Positions 49,179 through 57,735 of a DNA stretch of 64,000 bases are shown here, one piece after another. The translations under genes and the position numbers were made by a program. This DNA comes from Streptomyces tibetensis (GTDB taxonomy: Bacteria; Actinomycetota; Actinomycetes; Streptomycetales; Streptomycetaceae). Under the pieces are notes generated by a model. It was not told where the DNA came from and did not search any database. It worked only from the letters and a program-made list of their open reading frames with translations. The DNA lies in the NCBI RefSeq assembly GCF_007655005.1, contig NZ_SZVW01000016.1, positions 1 through 64,000 of the forward strand, in the 5' to 3' direction. Numbering within the stretch: the first letter of the stretch is position 1; the number at the start of each line of letters is the position of its first letter.

Positions 49179-49226
49179 GCCCCCGCCGGCGCGCCCGCGC
49201 CCGACAGCTCCGCCACCGGCGGGGGC
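49179..49226 (+). promoter_or_regulatory. Intra-operon hairpin between binding protein and permease genes
   Basis: gcccccgccgg at 49179-49189 pairs perfectly with 49216-49226 across a 26-base loop. It lies in the 99-base gap after the binding-protein gene. Such structures often stabilise or partially terminate the message so that binding protein exceeds permease; this role is inferred. Confidence 0.55.
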
Positions 49227-49250
49227 CCGCACGACGCGCAAGGAGAAGTG

Positions 49251-50234
49251 ATGAGCCTGCTCCGACAGCAGGGATCCACCGCGATGGCACCGCCAAGTGT
49301 CACTCCCGCAAAGGGACTTCGCACTCCCATGGCGGGCCGGCGCCCCGGCGGCCTGTCCGCCAGCACCCGGCACAAGGGCATGGGCCTGCTGCTGGTCAGC
49401 CCGTTCCTCCTGCTCTTCCTGGCCTTCCTGGTGGCCCCGCTGGCTTACGCCTTCTGGCTGAGCCTGAGGACCTCCACCCTGGTCGGCGGCGACCACTTCA
49501 GCTGGTTCGCCAACTACCAGCAGACCTTCACCGACCCGCAGTTCCTGTCCGGCGTGCGCAGGGTGGCCGTCTTCGGTGTGGTGCAGATCCCGCTGATGCT
49601 CGGCCTCGCCCTGCTCGGCGCGCTGATCATCGACGAGGTGTCGAGCAAGCTCGCCAAGGTCTTCCGGATGACCCTGTTCATGCCGTACGCCGTGCCCGCG
49701 GTGATCGGCGCCCTGATGTGGGGCTTCCTGTACAGCCCGACCTTCGGCCCGGTGAACTCGATCAGCAACTCGCTGGGGCTGGGCAAGGTCGACCTGCTGG
49801 GCCACGGTCTGATGCTGACCTCGCTGGGCAACATCGTGACCTGGCAGTGGACCGGCTACAACATGATCGTCCTGTACGCCGCCCTCCAGGGCCTGCCTCG
49901 CGAGGTCTACGAGGCGGCGAAGCTCGACGGCGCCGGCCAGCTCCAGACGGCCCTGCGCATCAAGATCCCGATGATCTCCTCGGCGCTGGTGCTCACCCTG
50001 ATGTTCACCCTCATCGGCACCCTGCAGTTCTTCACCGAGCCGAGGGTCCTGGAGAAGACCGCCTCCTCGGTGATCACCCCGGACTACACGCCGAACCTGT
50101 ACGCCTACAACCTGGCGTTCCAGTACTCGGAGTTCAACTACTCCGCCGCCATCTCCTTCTCCCTCGGAGCGGTGGTCTTCATCGGCTCCTACTTCTTCCT
50201 GTTCGCCACACGCAAGAGGAGCGGACTGAAGTGA
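49251..50234 (+). CDS. Sugar ABC importer permease, MalF-like (arabinan operon)
   Basis: A 327-residue inner-membrane subunit. A 40-residue cytoplasmic start is followed by the first span (GLLLVSPFLLLFLAFLVAPLAYAFW); the EAA loop EVYEAAKLDGAGQLQTALRIKIP is near residue 222. ATG at 49251 has GGAG 5 bases upstream; a GTG immediately before it is possible. Close paralogue of the gene at 27221. Stop overlaps the next gene (GTGA). Confidence 0.92.
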   Translation: MSLLRQQGSTAMAPPSVTPAKGLRTPMAGRRPGGLSASTRHKGMGLLLVSPFLLLFLAFLVAPLAYAFWLSLRTSTLVGGDHFSWFANYQQTFTDPQFLSGVRRVAVFGVVQIPLMLGLALLGALIIDEVSSKLAKVFRMTLFMPYAVPAVIGALMWGFLYSPTFGPVNSISNSLGLGKVDLLGHGLMLTSLGNIVTWQWTGYNMIVLYAALQGLPREVYEAAKLDGAGQLQTALRIKIPMISSALVLTLMFTLIGTLQFFTEPRVLEKTASSVITPDYTPNLYAYNLAFQYSEFNYSAAISFSLGAVVFIGSYFFLFATRKRSGLK

Positions 50235-51133
50235 CCACCGTCGCCGCACCCGCCGTAACCGCCGCTCCGGCCACCGGCCGCCGCCCGTCCGCCGCGCGCT
50301 CACGCGTCACCGTCAACGTGGTGATGGTGGCGATGATCCTTTACTTCCTGCTGCCGTTCTGGTGGCTGGTCGTCGCCGCCACCAAGGACAACGACGCGCT
50401 GTTCTCCACCGCCGCCCTCTGGTTCCACTCGCCGGGCGCCTTCCTCATCAACCTCCAGGAGCTGTTCACCTACAACGACGGCGAGTACCTGCGCTGGATG
50501 GGCAACACCGCCGTCTACGCGGGCGTGAGCGGGGTGGGTGCCACCGCCGTGGCGACCCTCGCGGGCTACGCCTTCGCCAAGTACCGCTTCCCCGGGCGGA
50601 ACCTGCTCTTCTCCAGCCTCCTCGGCGCCATCATGGTGCCCGCCACCGCACTGGCCATCCCCACCTACCTGCTGCTGAGCAAGGTGGCGCTGACCAACAC
50701 CATGTGGGCGGTCATCCTGCCCCAGCTGCTCAACCCCTTCGGCGTCTACCTGGTGCGGGTCTACGTGCAGGAGTCCCTGCCGGACGAGCTGCTGGAGGCG
50801 GCCCGTATGGACGGAGCCGGCGAGCTGCGGGTGCTGTGGTCGGTGGCGCTGCCGACCCTGAAGCCGGCGCTCGTCACCGTGCTGCTGTTCTCCATGGTCG
50901 GCACCTGGAACAACTTCTTCCTGCCGCTGGTGATGCTCAACAACGACAAGCTCTACCCGCTCACCGTCGGCCTGCAGTCCTGGTACGAGGGAGCGATGAT
51001 CCAGTCCGGCGCCAACGCGCTGTTCACCCTCGTCATCGCGGGTTCCCTGGTGGCGATCCTGCCGCTGATCGTCACCTTCCTCCTCCTCCAGCGGTACTGG
51101 CGCGGCGGTCTGACCGTCGGAAGCCTCAAGTGA
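50231..51133 (+). CDS. Sugar ABC importer permease, MalG-like (arabinan operon)
   Basis: A 300-residue inner-membrane subunit with first span VNVVMVAMILYFLLPFWWLV, EAA loop ELLEAARMDGAGELRVLWSVALP near residue 190 and C-terminal LLLQRYWRGGLTVGSLK. GTG at 50231 overlaps the previous stop by 4 bp. Close paralogue of the gene at 28135. As in the first sugar operon no ATPase follows, so a shared MsiK-type ATPase is expected. Confidence 0.92.
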   Translation: MTTVAAPAVTAAPATGRRPSAARSRVTVNVVMVAMILYFLLPFWWLVVAATKDNDALFSTAALWFHSPGAFLINLQELFTYNDGEYLRWMGNTAVYAGVSGVGATAVATLAGYAFAKYRFPGRNLLFSSLLGAIMVPATALAIPTYLLLSKVALTNTMWAVILPQLLNPFGVYLVRVYVQESLPDELLEAARMDGAGELRVLWSVALPTLKPALVTVLLFSMVGTWNNFFLPLVMLNNDKLYPLTVGLQSWYEGAMIQSGANALFTLVIAGSLVAILPLIVTFLLLQRYWRGGLTVGSLK

Positions 51134-51179
51134 GCCCAGCCCTCCCTCTCTTTCTCGCGCACCTCCCGGAGCGACCTTC

Positions 51180-52700
51180 ATGCTGCACGCCTCCCTGACC
51201 GTCGACCCCGCCTTCCGCGTCGCCGACGTGAGTCCCCGTACCTTCGGCTCGTTCGTCGAGCACATGGGCCGCTGCGTCTACACCGGCATCTACGAGCCCG
51301 AGCATCCGCAGGCGGACGAGGACGGGCTGCGCCGCGACGTCCTGGACCTGGTGCGCGAGCTGGGCGTGACCGCCGTGCGCTATCCCGGCGGCAACTTCGT
51401 CTCCGGCTTCCGCTGGGAGGACAGCGTCGGCCCGGCGGCCGAGCGCCCCACCCGCCTCGACCTCGCCTGGCACAGCACCGAGACCAACGCCTTCGGCCTG
51501 CACGAGTTCCACCGCTGGGCCCAGAAGGCCGGCGTCGAACCCATGATGGCCGTCAACCTCGGCACCCGGGGCGTGGCGGAGGCTCTGGACCTGCTGGAGT
51601 ACTGCAACCACCCGGGCGGCACCGCCTGGTCCGACCAGCGGATCAAGAACGGCGCCCCCGACCCCTTCGGCATCCGCATGTGGTGCCTGGGCAACGAGAT
51701 GGACGGCCCCTGGCAGACCGGTCACAAGACCGCCCAGGAGTACGGCCGTATCGCCGCCGAGACCGCCCGGGCCATGCGCATGATCGACCCCAAGCTCGAA
51801 CTGGTCGCCTGCGGAAGCTCCAGCTCCTCGATGCCGACCTTCGGCGCCTGGGAGGCCACCGTCCTGGAGGAGGCCTACGACCAGGTCGACTACATCTCCT
51901 GCCACGCCTACTACGAGGAACTCGACGGCGACCTCGGCAGCTTCCTGGCCTCCGGGGTCGACATGGACCACTTCGTCGAGTCGGTGGTGGCCACCGCCGA
52001 CCACATCCGGGCCAAGCTGCGCAGGAAGAAGCGGATCAACCTCTCCTTCGACGAGTGGAACGTCTGGTACAACACCCGTTTCGAGGCGCAGGAGAAGCCC
52101 ACCGAGTGGGCCGTGGCCCCGCGGGTGATCGAGGACGAGTACAACGTCGCCGACGCCGTGGTGGTCGGCGGGCTGCTGATCAGCCTGCTGCGGCACAGCG
52201 ACCGTGTCACCGCAGCCTGCCTCGCCCAGCTCGTCAACGTCATCGCCCCCATCCGCAGCGAGGCGGGCGGCCCGAGCTGGCGGCAGACCACCTTCCACCC
52301 CTTCGCCCAGGCGGCCCGGCACGCGCGCGGGACCGTCCTGCGGGTGGAGCCGGTCGCGCCGACGTATGAGACGAAACGTTTCGGCGAGGTCTCCGTCGTC
52401 GACGCCGTGGCCACGCACCTCGCGGAGGCGGACGGCGCCGACGAACTCGCCGTCTTCGCCGTCAACCGGCACCAGAGCGAGAACGTCGAACTCGCCCTCG
52501 ACCTGCGGGCGTTCCCCGGCTACACGCCGGTGGAGCACTCGGTGCTGAGCGACCCCGACATCCGCGCCGCCAACACCCAGGCCGACCCCGACCGGGTCCG
52601 CCCGTACACCGCCGACACCGGTTCCGTCACCGACGGCCGCCTCACCGCGAACCTGCCGCCCGTCTCCTGGAACGTCATCCGGCTGCGCCGCGCCGGCTGA
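51180..52700 (+). CDS. GH51 alpha-L-arabinofuranosidase
   Basis: A 506-residue intracellular glycosidase. No signal peptide is present. The acid/base is in CLGNEMDGPW (Glu173) and the nucleophile in SFDEWNVWY (Glu292), both intact; the early GSFVEHMGRCVYTGIYEP and VRYPGGNFVSGF are characteristic of GH51. The C-terminal beta domain runs from about 390. ATG at 51180 has GGAG 8 bases upstream. It releases arabinose from imported arabino-oligosaccharides. It follows the importer genes by 46 bases and is probably the intracellular step between uptake and the arabinose catabolic genes. Confidence 0.95.
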   Translation: MLHASLTVDPAFRVADVSPRTFGSFVEHMGRCVYTGIYEPEHPQADEDGLRRDVLDLVRELGVTAVRYPGGNFVSGFRWEDSVGPAAERPTRLDLAWHSTETNAFGLHEFHRWAQKAGVEPMMAVNLGTRGVAEALDLLEYCNHPGGTAWSDQRIKNGAPDPFGIRMWCLGNEMDGPWQTGHKTAQEYGRIAAETARAMRMIDPKLELVACGSSSSSMPTFGAWEATVLEEAYDQVDYISCHAYYEELDGDLGSFLASGVDMDHFVESVVATADHIRAKLRRKKRINLSFDEWNVWYNTRFEAQEKPTEWAVAPRVIEDEYNVADAVVVGGLLISLLRHSDRVTAACLAQLVNVIAPIRSEAGGPSWRQTTFHPFAQAARHARGTVLRVEPVAPTYETKRFGEVSVVDAVATHLAEADGADELAVFAVNRHQSENVELALDLRAFPGYTPVEHSVLSDPDIRAANTQADPDRVRPYTADTGSVTDGRLTANLPPVSWNVIRLRRAG

Positions 52701-52803
52701 CCCACCCCCTCGGACACCCGCCGTTCCACCCTGTTCCTCCTTCGCGGGGGAGCGGCGGGCCCCGCACCACCCCCTCTTCCCGGACGTTCTTTGGGAGCCG
52801 CCC

Positions 52804-54846
52804 ATGTCCACCACCAGGGAAGGCGCCAGACTCCGCGCCGTACCCCGCACCCAAGCGCTCACGATGCTGCTGGCCCTGCTCGCAGCCGCCGTCGCGCTCG
52901 TCCTGCCGGCCTCCGGCCAGGCGCACGCGATCTCGCGCGCCTCGCAGACCATGTACACCCCGCCGTCGAACGCCCCGGCGCCCGGCTCGCTTTACCCGCG
53001 CGCCATCCGCCTGCAGAACAGCGGATCATCCAACGGCACCCTGCTCGCCACGTTCGAGCAGTACAGCTCGGGCACCCCCGTCTTCCCGATCTACCGCAGC
53101 ACCGACAACGGCAACAGCTGGACGCAGATATCCAGCATCAGCGACACCCACAACGGCTTCGGCAACCGCTACCAGCCGTTCCTGTACGAACTGCCCACCC
53201 AGATCGGCAACTTCCCGGCCGGCACGATCCTCGCGGCCGGCAACTCCATCCCGAACGACCTGTCGTCCACCGAGCTGGACCTGTACGCGAGCACCGACCA
53301 CGGCGTCAGCTGGACGTACGTCAGCTCCATCGCCAAGGGCGGCGAGGCCGACCCCACCAACGGCAAGACCCCGGTGTGGGAGCCGTTCCTGATGGTGTCC
53401 GGCTCGAAGCTGATCGTGTACTACTCCGACCAGCGTGACCCGAACAACGGCCAGAAGATCGTCCACCAGGTCTCCACGGACGGCGTGAACTGGGGCTCCG
53501 TGGTGAACGACGTCGCCACCTCGACGTACGGCGACCGTCCGGGCATGCCCGTGATCGCCAAGCTGCCCAACGGCAGCTACGTGATGACGTACGAGTTCTG
53601 GGGCGCCCCCGAGGGCGGCTTCGCCGTCTACTACAAGATCTCCTCCAACCCGGAGGCGTTCGGCTCCGCCACCGGCATCGCCCTCAAGGCGACCGACGGC
53701 ACCCAGCCCAAGAGCGCCCCGTACATCACCTGGCTGCCCACCGGCGGCGCCAACGGCACCCTGGTGGTCAGCGCCAACAGCAGTGACGACCTGTTCCTGA
53801 ACACGCAGAACGGTGCCGCGAACACCTGGACGCGCATCCCCTCCACCGTCCCCAGCGGCTACAGCCGCGGCCTGCTCCCGCTGGCCGACGGCCACAGCCT
53901 GCTCATCCTCAGCGGCGGCCACGTCGGCAGCGGCCTGAACCCGGTCACGTACGGCACGATCGACCTGGGCGGCGGCGTCTCCGACGGTGCCACCTACACC
54001 ATGTCCAATGCCAACAGCCATCTGATGCTGACCATCGCGGGCGGCTCGACCACCAGCGGCGTCAACGCCACCCAGCAGAACGCCGACAACGCGAGCGACC
54101 AGAAGTGGAAGTTCGTCCAGCAGACGTCCGGCTACTTCAAGATCTTCAACGTGGCGAGCGGCAAGGTGCTGGGCGTGCAGAACCAGTCCACCGCCAACGG
54201 CGCCAAGGTCGTGCAGTGGGACGACAACGGCACCCTCGACCACGAGTGGGCCGTCGCCCCGAACCCGGCGGGCGGATTCACCGCCACCAACCGGATCAGC
54301 GGCAAGTACATGGAGATCCCCAGCGCGTCCACCACCGTCGGCACCGCCGCCGGTCAGTGGTCCGACACCGGCTGCGCCTGCCAGCGCTGGAACCTCACCC
54401 AGACCGCCCTGCCCACCCTGTCCACGGGCCAGTACCGGCTGGTCAACAAGAACAGCGGCAAGTTCCTGGAGATCCCCGGCGCCTCCACCACCGCGGGCAA
54501 GCAGGCGGGCCAGTGGGTGAACACCGCGAACAACTGCCAGCTGTGGACCTTCCAGTCGGTCAGCGGCGGGGCGTGGACCGTGAAGAACGTCAACAGCGGT
54601 CTGTACCTCGACAACAGCGGCTCGACGTCGTCAGGAGCGGCCGTCGTCCAGAGCGCGTCGTCGGGCGCGAGCTCCCAGAAGTGGACGCTCACCGATGCGG
54701 GAGGCGGCTACTACAAGCTCGTCAACTCCGCCAGCGGCCTGGTGGCGGACGTCGCATCCGCCTCCACCGCCAACGGCGCGCTGATCGTCCAGTCGGCGGA
54801 CAACGGCGCCGATGACGAACTGTGGCAGGTCGTGCGGGTCAACTGA
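52804..54846 (+). CDS. Secreted GH93-like exo-arabinanase with two ricin-type trefoil domains
   Basis: A 680-residue exported protein. Signal peptide at about residues 1-41 ends GQAHA. Residues about 45-390 form a sialidase-type propeller with STDNGNSW and STDHGVSW Asp-boxes, WEPFLMV and YYSDQRDPNNGQ, resembling GH93 exo-1,5-arabinanases. Two beta-trefoil lectin domains follow, about 393-530 and 539-680, with QxW-like motifs (DQKWKF, CQRWNL, CQLWTF, SQKWTL). ATG at 52804 lies after GGGAG. It is the last gene of the arabinan operon, ending before a strong hairpin. The paralogue at 31287 has one trefoil-like region. Substrate assignment rests on resemblance and operon context. Confidence 0.82.
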   Translation: MSTTREGARLRAVPRTQALTMLLALLAAAVALVLPASGQAHAISRASQTMYTPPSNAPAPGSLYPRAIRLQNSGSSNGTLLATFEQYSSGTPVFPIYRSTDNGNSWTQISSISDTHNGFGNRYQPFLYELPTQIGNFPAGTILAAGNSIPNDLSSTELDLYASTDHGVSWTYVSSIAKGGEADPTNGKTPVWEPFLMVSGSKLIVYYSDQRDPNNGQKIVHQVSTDGVNWGSVVNDVATSTYGDRPGMPVIAKLPNGSYVMTYEFWGAPEGGFAVYYKISSNPEAFGSATGIALKATDGTQPKSAPYITWLPTGGANGTLVVSANSSDDLFLNTQNGAANTWTRIPSTVPSGYSRGLLPLADGHSLLILSGGHVGSGLNPVTYGTIDLGGGVSDGATYTMSNANSHLMLTIAGGSTTSGVNATQQNADNASDQKWKFVQQTSGYFKIFNVASGKVLGVQNQSTANGAKVVQWDDNGTLDHEWAVAPNPAGGFTATNRISGKYMEIPSASTTVGTAAGQWSDTGCACQRWNLTQTALPTLSTGQYRLVNKNSGKFLEIPGASTTAGKQAGQWVNTANNCQLWTFQSVSGGAWTVKNVNSGLYLDNSGSTSSGAAVVQSASSGASSQKWTLTDAGGGYYKLVNSASGLVADVASASTANGALIVQSADNGADDELWQVVRVN

Positions 54847-54853
54847 CCCGCCA

Positions 54854-54879
54854 GGGGGCCCGGTCGCGGCCGGGCCCCC
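54854..54879 (+). terminator. Hairpin terminator of the arabinan operon
   Basis: gggggcccgg at 54854-54863 pairs with 54870-54879 across a 6-base loop, 8 bases after the glycosidase stop codon. The stem is entirely G/C. Confidence 0.85.
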
Positions 54880-54897
54880 AATCTCTGCCCGGTATTC

Positions 54898-54921
54898 CGA
54901 ACAGTGACTGACATATCGAAC
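54898..54921 (+). promoter_or_regulatory. Possible operator upstream of the araB remnant
   Basis: CGAAC at 54898-54902 and 54917-54921 repeat with a 19-bp phase inside TTCCGAAC and ATATCGAAC, matching the arrangement at 36079. It lies 20 bases before the araB start. This is weak evidence on its own. Confidence 0.25.
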
Positions 54922-54940
54922 AAGAAGGATGAGGTCGCCC

Positions 54941-55255
54941 GTGTCTGAAGAACCCTGTGTCGTGGGCGTCGACTTCGGAACCCTGTCCGGCCGTGCCGTG
55001 GTGGTCCGAGTACGGGACGGCGCGGAACTGGCCTCGGCGGAGCACGTCTACCCACACGCCGTCCTGGACCGGCACCTGCCCGACGGCACCCGACTGCCCC
55101 CGGACTGGGCCCTGCAGGTGCCCTCGGACTACATCGACGTGCTGCGCAGCGCCGTACCGGAGGCGATGGCGCGGGCAGGTGTCCGGCCGGAGCAGGTCAT
55201 CGGCATCGGCACCGACTTCACCGCCCCTCGGGGGATCCAAGAGGCGGGCTCGTAA
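54941..55255 (+). pseudogene. araB: Truncated ribulokinase
   Basis: The frame starts VSEEPCVVGVDFGTLSGRAVVV, the ATP-binding start of ribulokinase, and continues through HLPDGTRLPPDWALQVPSDYI to IGIGTDFTA, about 98 residues. Complete enzymes have over 500 residues and continue with the catalytic Cys/Thr segment. After about 55232 the sequence changes to PRGIQEAGS and a stop. GTG at 54941 has GAGG 6 bases upstream. The gene was evidently the first of an ara operon following the arabinan locus, and its 3' part and any araA/araD are lost here. Confidence 0.85.
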
Positions 55256-55890
55256 TTCGGCGGTGGGTCGGCGGGCAGCGTACGCGCCGCCCATGCCGCG
55301 GCCACCACGGCCGCCCATGCCGCGGCCACCACGGCCGTTCCCGCGGCCGCCCACACCGCGCCCCGCCAGCCGACGACCCCGGCCGGCGCGGCCAGTGGCA
55401 GCCCGGCGGCGAACGCGCCCAGCTGTACGCCCGACTGTTTCATTCCGGTCACCGAGCCGCGACGCTCGGCGGGAACCGCTGCCAGGATGGTCTTGTTCGT
55501 GGCGGGATTGGCCAGCGCCTGCGGCAGTCCGCCCAGGGCCACCGCGGCCAGGAGGAACCCCGCGCCGGGCGCGGAGCCGATCAGTGCCAGGGCCGCCGCC
55601 GACACCAGGAGCAGCGCGACGAGGCAGCGGCGCGGCCCCATCCGGTCCACCACGCGCCCGCCGACCGGTGAGAGCACGGCGGCCGCCCCGAGGCCGACCG
55701 TCGTGGTCAGACCCAGCACGGTGGGCGACACATTCAGGTCGTCCCCGAGCTGTGGCCCGAGGGCGCCGAGCAGGAACAGTTGCATCATCGAGAAGGCCAT
55801 GGCGCACGTCAGCAGGGCCGTCATGGCCGTGGTCGCCCGCGCCGGGTGAACGTCGGCCGCGGTCCGGATCTCGTTCTGCTCCGCCGACAC
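55256..55890 (-). pseudogene. Truncated MFS transporter (N-terminal half)
   Basis: GTG at 55890 follows GAGGAGGGG. About 211 residues encode six spans of a major facilitator protein, including the loop-2/3 motif GGRVVDRMGPRRCLVALL and later GMKQSGVQLGAFAAGLP, then stop resembling MFS after ADPPP, where the frame runs into the reverse of the araB remnant. Normal MFS proteins have about 400 residues with twelve spans. Both this gene and araB have lost their 3' parts at the same junction, about 55233-55258. Confidence 0.78.
55289..55336. repeat. Two perfect tandem 24-bp repeats
   Basis: gcccatgccgcggccaccac plus ggcc is present at 55289-55312 and again, identical, at 55313-55336. It lies in the last span of the truncated MFS gene (Ala/Trp/Val repeats), next to the deletion junction, and probably arose by replication slippage. 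Confidence 0.85.
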
Positions 55891-56071
55891 CGGCGCCCCT
55901 CCTCAATCCCCGGCGACTTCCCGGGTTCTCGACAGGAGTCGGCAGTAAGTTCCTGCGAGTTCCCGCCCGTTGTTGTGGCGTGGATCACAGGGATGGGATT
56001 GAGCCGGATGCCTGGGTCATGTCCGTACCCTCCCGTGACGCGTGAGACCCGAACTGCGAGGATGAGGCGCC

Positions 56072-56815
56072 ATGACCGTTGGGTGGTGTTCTCGCACGCT
56101 CAGGGCCGCTGTGTTCGCGGCCGTCTGTGTGCTGCTCGCCTCCCTGGGGCACGTCATGATGTCGGGGACCGCGGTGCCCTGGTGGGCCATGGTCGCGGCG
56201 GCGGTGGCGACCGGCGGCACAGCCTGGTGGCTGGCCGGCAGGGAGCGCGAGCCTCTCCTGGTGGGCTCCGTCGTGGTCGCAACCCAGGCCGTACTCCACT
56301 CGTCGTTCGCGCTCGCCCAGGCTGCGGTACATCCGCAGACGTCCGACTTCAGGTCGCTCGTCCAGCAGTGGCTGGGCTACCTGCTGTGCGCTTCGCCGTC
56401 GGGTCCGGGCGCGGAGCACGCCGCCATGTCGACGTCCATGAGCTCGATGGGCTCCATGGACCATGCGATGGGCGCCATGCACTCCATGGGGTCGATGTTC
56501 CACATGGGGACCGCGCACTCCCTGGACCACGGCATGGGTGGCATGTCCTCGACCGGCATGCTCGCTGCCCACCTCCTCGCCGCGTTGTTGTGCGGCCTGT
56601 GGCTGGCCCACGGCGAGCGCGCCGCGTTCCGTATCCTGCGGGCTTTCGCCGGATGGCTCGTCGCTCCGTTGCGTCTGATCTTCCGGCTGCCCACGCCGCC
56701 GCACAGGCCACGTGTCCGCGCCCGCAGGGGCCGTTCGGATCGCGGGCCGCGGCGACTTCTCCTCGCCCACGCGATCACTTCTCGGGGTCCACCCGCGGGG
56801 ATTGCTGTCGCCTGA
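56072..56815 (+). CDS. Met/His-rich membrane protein of a copper-linked locus
   Basis: A 247-residue integral membrane protein. Spans lie at about residues 10-30, 38-53, 63-85 and 165-185, and probably one near 193-210. Between the third and fourth is a segment of about 45 residues loaded with Met and His (MSTSMSSMGSMDHAMGAMHS and HMGTAHSLDHGMGGMSS), typical of copper- or silver-binding loops. The family resembles uncharacterised DUF-type Streptomyces proteins. ATG at 56072 follows GAGG. Its downstream neighbours are an ECF sigma factor, a CopZ chaperone and a YcnI-like protein, which supports a role in copper acquisition, sensing or detoxification. The exact function is unknown. The C-terminus is Arg-rich. 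Confidence 0.7.
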   Translation: MTVGWCSRTLRAAVFAAVCVLLASLGHVMMSGTAVPWWAMVAAAVATGGTAWWLAGREREPLLVGSVVVATQAVLHSSFALAQAAVHPQTSDFRSLVQQWLGYLLCASPSGPGAEHAAMSTSMSSMGSMDHAMGAMHSMGSMFHMGTAHSLDHGMGGMSSTGMLAAHLLAALLCGLWLAHGERAAFRILRAFAGWLVAPLRLIFRLPTPPHRPRVRARRGRSDRGPRRLLLAHAITSRGPPAGIAVA

Positions 56816-57002
56816 CGACAGCTGGTTTCCCGAGGCCGCACATGGGGGCGACGATCCGTCGGCTCCCCCGCCTCGGGCACCGGTCGCGCGTACACGCACG
56901 CCCGACCGCTCCCCTTTCACCGGTTCCGCCGTCCCGCTCGCTGCTTTGCGCGCGTCGACCCGGATACCGCTCCCCTGGATTCCCGAGAAGGAGAGACACC
57001 AG

Positions 57003-57620
57003 GTGCTCACTCCTGTCCTGTCCTCAGCGCGCGAAGCCTCGAAAGAAGAGTCGAGAGACGCGTCGATCACGGCCTGGGCACTCGCCGCCCGCAGCGGCGA
57101 CCCCGACGCCGTCGACCTCTTCGTTCGCGCCCTGCACCGAGACGTCCGCCGGTACGTGACTTTCCTCGGTGCCGACCCGCAGAGCGCCGACGACCTGACC
57201 CAGGACACGTTCCTGCGGGCCCTGGGCAGTCTGCACCGGTTCGAAGGCCGCTCCTCGGCCCGTACCTGGCTGCTGTCCATAGCCCGCCGCGCGGTGGTCG
57301 ACAGCATCCGCTACAGCTCGTCGCGCCCCCGTCTGTCGGACACCGACGACTGGCAGTCGGCCGCCGAGCGCGCCCAGCCGCGCGACCTGCCCGGTTTCGA
57401 CGACGGCGTCGCCCTCGCCGAGCTGCTGAACGCGCTGCCGGACGACCGCCGCGAGGCTTTCGTCCTCACCCAGCTCGTCGGGCTTCCGTACGCGGAGGCG
57501 GCCAGTGTCAGCGCCTGCCCGGTCGGCACCGTGCGCTCCCGGGTCGCCCGCGCCCGCATCTCGCTGATCGAGTGGCTGGACGAGGCCGAGCGCCCCACGC
57601 CGGTGACCTCCGCGGCCTGA
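57003..57620 (+). CDS. ECF sigma factor linked to copper genes
   Basis: A 205-residue sigma factor. Region 2 is at about residues 25-95 (DLFVRALHRDVRRYVTFLGAD, DDLTQDTFLRALGSL), with SSARTWLLSIARRAVVDSIR as region 2.4; region 4 is at about 135-190 (LLNALPDDRREAFVLTQLVG, YAEAASVSACPVGTVRSRVARAR). GTG at 57003 has GGAG 9 bases upstream. No anti-sigma factor gene is adjacent; the gene sits between the Met/His-rich membrane protein and CopZ, ending in a strong hairpin. Whether it responds to copper is inferred from position. The 187-base gap before it carries no recognisable gene. Confidence 0.9.
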   Translation: MLTPVLSSAREASKEESRDASITAWALAARSGDPDAVDLFVRALHRDVRRYVTFLGADPQSADDLTQDTFLRALGSLHRFEGRSSARTWLLSIARRAVVDSIRYSSSRPRLSDTDDWQSAAERAQPRDLPGFDDGVALAELLNALPDDRREAFVLTQLVGLPYAEAASVSACPVGTVRSRVARARISLIEWLDEAERPTPVTSAA

Positions 57621-57636
57621 CAGGCCGCGTACGTAT

Positions 57637-57668
57637 GCCGCCGCCCGGTTCGTCCTCCGGGCGGCGGC
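57637..57668 (+). terminator. Hairpin terminator after the ECF sigma gene
   Basis: gccgccgcccgg at 57637-57648 pairs perfectly with 57657-57668 across an 8-base loop. It separates the sigma gene from copZ. Confidence 0.85.
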
Positions 57669-57735
57669 AACGTGAACCGGCCTACCTCCAACCGAAGTTG
57701 CAACCGTCAGATTCAGAGAATCAGGAGCACTCGCC

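Noticed and set aside
47778..50303. An 841-codon open frame on the minus strand
   Set aside because: It is antisense to the arabinan binding protein and the first permease; composition is His/Gln/Gly-rich with no domain.
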